A stretch of DNA of 64,000 nt from CAVZXS01 sp963779325. GTDB lineage: Bacteria > Bacteroidota > Bacteroidia > Chitinophagales > Chitinophagaceae. The notes under the pieces are model-generated. The model made no database searches. It was not told the DNA's origin and was given only the letters and a program-made list of their open reading frames with translations. A program made the position numbers and the translations under genes. Of the stretch, positions 60,115-64,000 are shown piece after piece (position 1 is the first letter of the stretch; every line of letters begins with the position of its first letter). The stretch spans positions 124,001 through 188,000 of the forward strand of contig CAVZXS010000002.1 in assembly GCA_963779325.1 (NCBI GenBank), given 5' to 3'.

Positions 60115-61299
60115 CTACCTCCTTCTCTTAAAATAAAACGTAAGCATATAAAAAACTACCCTAATAAATTGGTAACTGCACCAGCGTATAAACTGTTTAA
60201 AAATATTTTTTGATTGCCTGTGTTTTTCTTTGGTGATATGAATACAATCCTTGTCAATTATTTTATCAAGTGTTTGCTCCAATTCCTTTGCGAAAGCGGC
60301 GTTGCGTACATCTAAGTTCAGCTCTATACTTGCGTAGGTGCTTATATTATTTACATTATAGGAACCGATCGTCAGCCATTCGGCATCGCATACAGCTACT
60401 TTGGCATGCAAAACCGCAGGTTGGTATTCATACAGTTCTATTTTATTTCGCAGCAACCAGTCGTACATCCAGCGTTCGGCATATTTGGCAAGCATAATAT
60501 CCGATGGCCCTGCGGTAATTACTTTTATTTTCACTCCGCGTTTGGCGGCATCGCTCAATAAGCGACGAATTATTTTCCCCGGTAAAAAATAACTGCATAA
60601 AATGGAGATATGCGATTGTGCATGACGGAACATTTCAATGTAGGTAGCGGAAATTTCATTTTTTCTTCTCACCCAATCGTTACGCCGCATTCGTAGCAAA
60701 CTTGTTTCTTCATTAGTAAAATCAAATTGTAATTCTTTTTCTTCGCAGGGTGTAATACCCATATTGACAGGAAAGCCATTCCATGTTTTCCAACAGAGTA
60801 CACAAAGCTCTTTGGCGATTTCTCCTTCGGCATACAAAGCAAAGTCGAGCCAGGCGGGTTCACCGGGCATATCATTGTACCGGTCAGCTATATTTATACC
60901 GCCTACCAATGTATATTTCGCATCCGCTACAAATACTTTATGGTGCATTCTTCTGCCGAAATAATAAGTTTTGCTCTTAAAGAACGGCTCGAAAAAACGA
61001 AAATGAACACCCGCTTCACGCAGCTCGTCGATAATTTTTTGCGACATGATTTGCGAAGCATAACCATCGGTTAATAAATACACCTGCACATTTCGTTTAG
61101 CAGCCGCCTTTAGTGCATTAGCTACCGGCAAACCCGTTTGATCGTCATTATAAATGTAAGTTTGTAAATGAATGCTTTCAACCGCCCGGTCGATTAACTC
61201 GGTGAGCAGTTTAAAATACGCCGCGCCGCCGCGAATTAATTTTATTTTATTTCGGTCGGAATATTTACCCGAAGCTTTCTTTTTTACCGCTGACATCAA
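60115..61299 (-). CDS. Phospholipase D-family protein, cardiolipin synthase type
   Basis: The 394-residue protein has two HKD motifs: HHKVFVADAKYTLVGG in the first half and HAKVAVCDAEWLTIGSYN in the second. It lacks the N-terminal membrane helices of standard cardiolipin synthases but has a short hydrophobic C-terminal stretch (FIRWCSYQFIRVVFYMLTFYF). It probably transfers a phosphatidyl group, as ClsB-type enzymes do. There are two possible Met starts, one after another. It lies 60 bases downstream of the GT35-like gene and probably shares its transcript. Confidence 0.87.
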   Translation of the reverse strand: MMSAVKKKASGKYSDRNKIKLIRGGAAYFKLLTELIDRAVESIHLQTYIYNDDQTGLPVANALKAAAKRNVQVYLLTDGYASQIMSQKIIDELREAGVHFRFFEPFFKSKTYYFGRRMHHKVFVADAKYTLVGGINIADRYNDMPGEPAWLDFALYAEGEIAKELCVLCWKTWNGFPVNMGITPCEEKELQFDFTNEETSLLRMRRNDWVRRKNEISATYIEMFRHAQSHISILCSYFLPGKIIRRLLSDAAKRGVKIKVITAGPSDIMLAKYAERWMYDWLLRNKIELYEYQPAVLHAKVAVCDAEWLTIGSYNVNNISTYASIELNLDVRNAAFAKELEQTLDKIIDKDCIHITKEKHRQSKNIFKQFIRWCSYQFIRVVFYMLTFYFKRRR

Positions 61300-61359
61300 A
61301 TGGTTATTGGTTTTACTGATTCTTTAAATCCTCCTATTGTTCTATTATCTTAATACAAG

Positions 61360-63012
61360 TTATACTTCTCCGTATAATTTTTCGTAATATTCTTTTGCCA
61401 TTCGGTTACTGTCAAATTGCGGAACGATATCTTTTAAAGCGGTCTTCACAATTTCAAGCCAGCGGTGGGGATAATCATAGTACATAGGCAATACTTCATT
61501 CTCCAGCAAAGTATATAAACTTGCTGCATCGGTATCGTCCTGCACATGATCGGGTAAGTTTATATCGCAGGGAGGAATAATAAATGAGTTTATTTTATCT
61601 TTTGCAAATTCCGGAAACCAACCGTCGGGTAAGGCTACGTTTACACTGCCGTTCATAGCTGCCACCATGCCGCTGGTGCCTGAAGCTTCATGTGTAAGGC
61701 GCGGCACATTAAGCCATACATCAGAACCTTGCTTTAATAATTTTGAGAGTCTCAACTCGTAGCCCGCAAGTACCGCGCAATTATTGTATTTTTTACTAAG
61801 CTCCGCGATTTTATCAAACACACTGATGCCCGGATAATCCATCGGGTAGGGCTTGCCCGCCCAAATAATTTGCACAGGCCTTTCTTTATTGGTTACCAAC
61901 CGGTGAAATCTGTCCATATCATGAAAAAATAAATCAGGTCTTTTGTAACCCGCAAAGCGTTTGGCAAAAACAATGGTACATATTTTTTCATCATAAATTT
62001 CGCCGCACTGATCGGCTACTTCTTCAAACAAATTTCTTTTGGCCCGCAACTTTACCCGCAGCAGTTCTTTATCGTCGTTATTGCGCAGTGCACGGTACAA
62101 ATCTTCATTATGCCAATAGCTGTAATTTTGCGCATTGGTGATGGATATAATATTACAAACCCCGCTTTGCAGTATCCATTTGCCGCATAAAGTGCTGTGA
62201 TGCATTTTTGAAACACCATTTGCTTTGCCGGACAGTCTTAACGCCGCCAGTGTATGATCCAGTTCATCGCCGTCCGTTTGTGTAATGGCCCGTACTTCCG
62301 TCAGTGGAATATCACAAAAGAAGCCCATCTTGTCTAAAAGGCTCATATTTGTTTTTTGATTGCCTGACTCTTCGGGTGTGTGGTTGGTAAAAACTAATCG
62401 CTTTTTCAGTTCATCCGTATTTTTATATTTATTGTATAAATAAAATGCAAGCGGTAATGAATGCGATTCATTTAAATGAAAGGTATCCGGTTCCCAATTT
62501 AACGCTTCAAGTAATTTAGCGCCGCCTTCTCCCAATAAGATAGCTGCCGCGATTTTTGTTTCGGGATTGGCGTCATACAGTTTGTGCGAAATGGTTTTGG
62601 CTAAATAGTCATTTTCGGGCAAATCGGTAGTGAGAAAAAAAACAGGCGCCGTACTAAACACTTCGGGCGATAAATAATAAACCGTTACCCATACATCATG
62701 ATGCGATACTTTGATCGTAAATTTTATATCCGTCTTTTTCAAAAAACCATAAATTTTTTCCTGGAACAGGATGTCCATTGTCTGATCATGCTTACGTACC
62801 TGATCGTAGTACCCGTATTTCCACAAAATACCGATACCGACAATATTTTGTTGCAGCTCATAAGCGCTGCGCATGTGCGAGCCTGCTAAAAAACCCAGAC
62901 CGCCTGCGTAAGTTTTTAATGATTGATGAATGCCAAACTCCATACAAAAATAGGCCACTCTTTTTTTAAAAGCTGCGTTAATACTGTATGGGTGAGTAAA
63001 AGAAAAAGGCAT
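61360..63012 (-). CDS. GT35 (alpha-glucan phosphorylase)-like protein lacking the PLP lysine
   Basis: The 550-residue protein has the glycogen-phosphorylase fold in the short bacterial form: VAYFCMEFGIHQSLKTYAGGLG at the N-terminal end, FHLNESHSLPLAFYLYNKY, and IVFAKRFAGYKRPDLFF in the C-terminal half. The motif that holds the cofactor, EASGTxxMK in classical enzymes, reads EASGTSGMV here: Val450 stands where Lys should form the Schiff base with pyridoxal phosphate. Without it, normal phosphorolysis is doubtful. Possibly it acts as a glycosyltransferase or binding protein. It is 12 bases downstream of an Hsp20 gene. Confidence 0.88.
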   Translation of the reverse strand: MPFSFTHPYSINAAFKKRVAYFCMEFGIHQSLKTYAGGLGFLAGSHMRSAYELQQNIVGIGILWKYGYYDQVRKHDQTMDILFQEKIYGFLKKTDIKFTIKVSHHDVWVTVYYLSPEVFSTAPVFFLTTDLPENDYLAKTISHKLYDANPETKIAAAILLGEGGAKLLEALNWEPDTFHLNESHSLPLAFYLYNKYKNTDELKKRLVFTNHTPEESGNQKTNMSLLDKMGFFCDIPLTEVRAITQTDGDELDHTLAALRLSGKANGVSKMHHSTLCGKWILQSGVCNIISITNAQNYSYWHNEDLYRALRNNDDKELLRVKLRAKRNLFEEVADQCGEIYDEKICTIVFAKRFAGYKRPDLFFHDMDRFHRLVTNKERPVQIIWAGKPYPMDYPGISVFDKIAELSKKYNNCAVLAGYELRLSKLLKQGSDVWLNVPRLTHEASGTSGMVAAMNGSVNVALPDGWFPEFAKDKINSFIIPPCDINLPDHVQDDTDAASLYTLLENEVLPMYYDYPHRWLEIVKTALKDIVPQFDSNRMAKEYYEKLYGEV

Positions 63013-63024
63013 GAAACTGAATCA

Positions 63025-63471
63025 TTAATAAACGATAATTTGTTTAGTATCGGGTGCTGAAGGCTCATTAGATTTAGGTATATACAGGCTTAAGATACCC
63101 TGCCTGTATTCGGCGCTTATAAATTCAGTGTCCGCATTGTCGGGTAAAAGAATATGACGTTCAAAAGATTTTGTATCAAACTCATGTATCTGCATTTTCT
63201 TTACCTTGAATTCTTCTCTATGCTTATCCGGCACCACTATCGATAAAATAGTATCATGCAGATAAACAAAAATGTTCTCTCGTTTTGCCCCCGGCACTAC
63301 CACTTCTATAGTAAAACACTCCTTGAATTCATCCATATTTACAAGCGGTTGCTCCGCAAAATGCCTGCCCTTGGTTTGTAATTCTTCCACCAATGACTTT
63401 ACTTCCCGCGGCGGATTATATTCTCCGGGGTAAACTGTATATTCTTTCGTATAGGTTAATTGCTCTCTCAT
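63025..63471 (-). CDS. Hsp20 / alpha-crystallin small heat-shock protein
   Basis: The 148-residue protein has an alpha-crystallin domain at about 45-140: ECFTIEVVVPGAKRENIFVYLHD, FERHILLPDNADTEFISAEYRQGILSLYIPK. It prevents protein aggregation. It is 12 bases upstream of the GT35-like gene, so the two are probably on one transcript. The second Hsp20 of the window, at 1799-2197, is only distantly similar. Confidence 0.92.
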   Translation of the reverse strand: MREQLTYTKEYTVYPGEYNPPREVKSLVEELQTKGRHFAEQPLVNMDEFKECFTIEVVVPGAKRENIFVYLHDTILSIVVPDKHREEFKVKKMQIHEFDTKSFERHILLPDNADTEFISAEYRQGILSLYIPKSNEPSAPDTKQIIVY

Positions 63472-63541
63472 TTGAGTAATAAAATTATTATATTAATTTA
63501 CCGCTTATACTGACGGTGATAATGATAAACGATGATTGGAA

Positions 63542-64000
63542 TCATAGTCGGGCGACTTTGCGCCGTTTAATCAGTTTCTCTATCTCTACCGCTATAAAAA
63601 TTACCGAAGAAATGGCTATGCAAAAAACAAGTTCTTTTACAGTTAAAGGTTGTGTTTTAAAAATTTCATTAAAAAACGGAATATAGATAATACCCATCTG
63701 CAGGAAAAAAGTAATAACAACGGTTATAATTAATTTAGGATTGGAAAATATACCCTGCCGAAATAAAGAAATTTTTTCTGAACGAATAGCCATTACGTGC
63801 ATTAGTTGCCCCAAACAAAGAACGGTGAACACCATGGTTTGCCAATGGGTATCATTAATATGTATAGCGTAGGCCTGCGTACCGATTGTTAATGCCGCCA
63901 GCAAAAGACCTACCCACATTACGTGAACGCCCAGTCCGTCCGCGAAAATGCTTTGCCCCGGATTGCGCGGCGGACGCTGCATAATATTTTTTTCAGCAGG
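63542..64000 (-). CDS. Cation-transporting P-type ATPase, C-terminal part (truncated by window end)
   Basis: The frame is open to the window edge. It begins PAEKNIMQRPPRNPGQSIFADG, a sequence typical of the cation-ATPase C-terminal domain of calcium-type (PacL-like) pumps, followed by four membrane segments (VMWVGLLLAALTIGTQAYAI, MVFTVLCLGQLMHVMAI, IITVVITFFLQMGIIYIPF, FCIAISSVIFIAVEIEKL). Motifs for the phosphorylation site lie outside the window. It is upstream of the Hsp20-GT35-PLD run, 70 bases before it, on the same strand. Confidence 0.88.
   Translation of the reverse strand, partial: PAEKNIMQRPPRNPGQSIFADGLGVHVMWVGLLLAALTIGTQAYAIHINDTHWQTMVFTVLCLGQLMHVMAIRSEKISLFRQGIFSNPKLIITVVITFFLQMGIIYIPFFNEIFKTQPLTVKELVFCIAISSVIFIAVEIEKLIKRRKVARL

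Overview
The window looks like a chromosome segment of a Bacteroidetes bacterium, most likely a Chitinophagaceae-type organism. The evidence is the AT-rich sequence, TonB-dependent receptors (one with an N-terminal carboxypeptidase-like domain), a lipoprotein-type BamA/TamA, secreted proteins whose signal peptides end in AQ, the RDD / SpoIIM / DUF4129 / DUF4350 / MoxR / DUF58 cluster, a DUF5362 protein, and several TAnnTTTG promoter -7 boxes. I saw no tRNA, rRNA, CRISPR array, prophage or intact insertion sequence.

Layout. 1-1.6 kb: the tail of an unknown gene, a nitrilase, a VOC protein and a remnant of an outer-membrane protein. 1.8-11.1 kb: an Hsp20, then a leftward block for alpha-glucan and glucose metabolism (glycogen debranching enzyme, GH63-like glucosidase, glucose-dehydrogenase-like SDR, GH57), then a Crp/Fnr regulator, a small unknown protein and a thioredoxin lacking its nucleophilic cysteine. 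11.4-17.5 kb: a YHS protein, a DUF1223-like remnant, a sigma-54 activator, a FecA-like TonB receptor broken by one frameshift, and a secreted sorting-domain protein. 17.5-30.6 kb: a nucleotidyltransferase pair, purQ, two DsbD-type proteins, a DMT transporter, a radical SAM protein, an agmatinase-family enzyme, a GT4 glycosyltransferase and a CCA-adding enzyme. 30.6-41.6 kb: miaA, a large TonB receptor, two decayed methyltransferase genes, a FadL-type porin, an Asn/Ser-rich lipoprotein and proS. 41.6-49.4 kb: the MoxR/DUF58 envelope cluster and truB. 49.3-55.9 kb: a BamA/TamA protein, a TrmH-type methyltransferase, a cold-shock protein, an fRMsr-type GAF protein, a J-domain protein and aspartate kinase. 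56-64 kb: small membrane proteins, katG, then a phospholipase-D-type synthase, a GT35 homologue without its PLP lysine, a second Hsp20 and the end of a cation P-type ATPase.

The two ends of the window share a theme. Glucan breakdown, Hsp20, a Crp/Fnr regulator, an odd thioredoxin and a cation ATPase together suggest a set of energy-limitation or low-oxygen survival genes. This is inference from gene content.

The most unusual feature is the density of small mobile-looking DNA. There is a three-copy family of about 110 bp with inverted ends, one copy carrying a clean 22-bp GC-rich hairpin insertion. There is a two-copy family with nested inverted repeats. There are many CCTCC/GGAGG palindromes that sit at gene ends and, in the debranching enzyme, lie in frame inside the coding sequence and are translated. 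I found no self-evidently new enzymatic or defence system; the best candidates for undescribed biology are these palindromic elements and the GT35 protein lacking the cofactor lysine.
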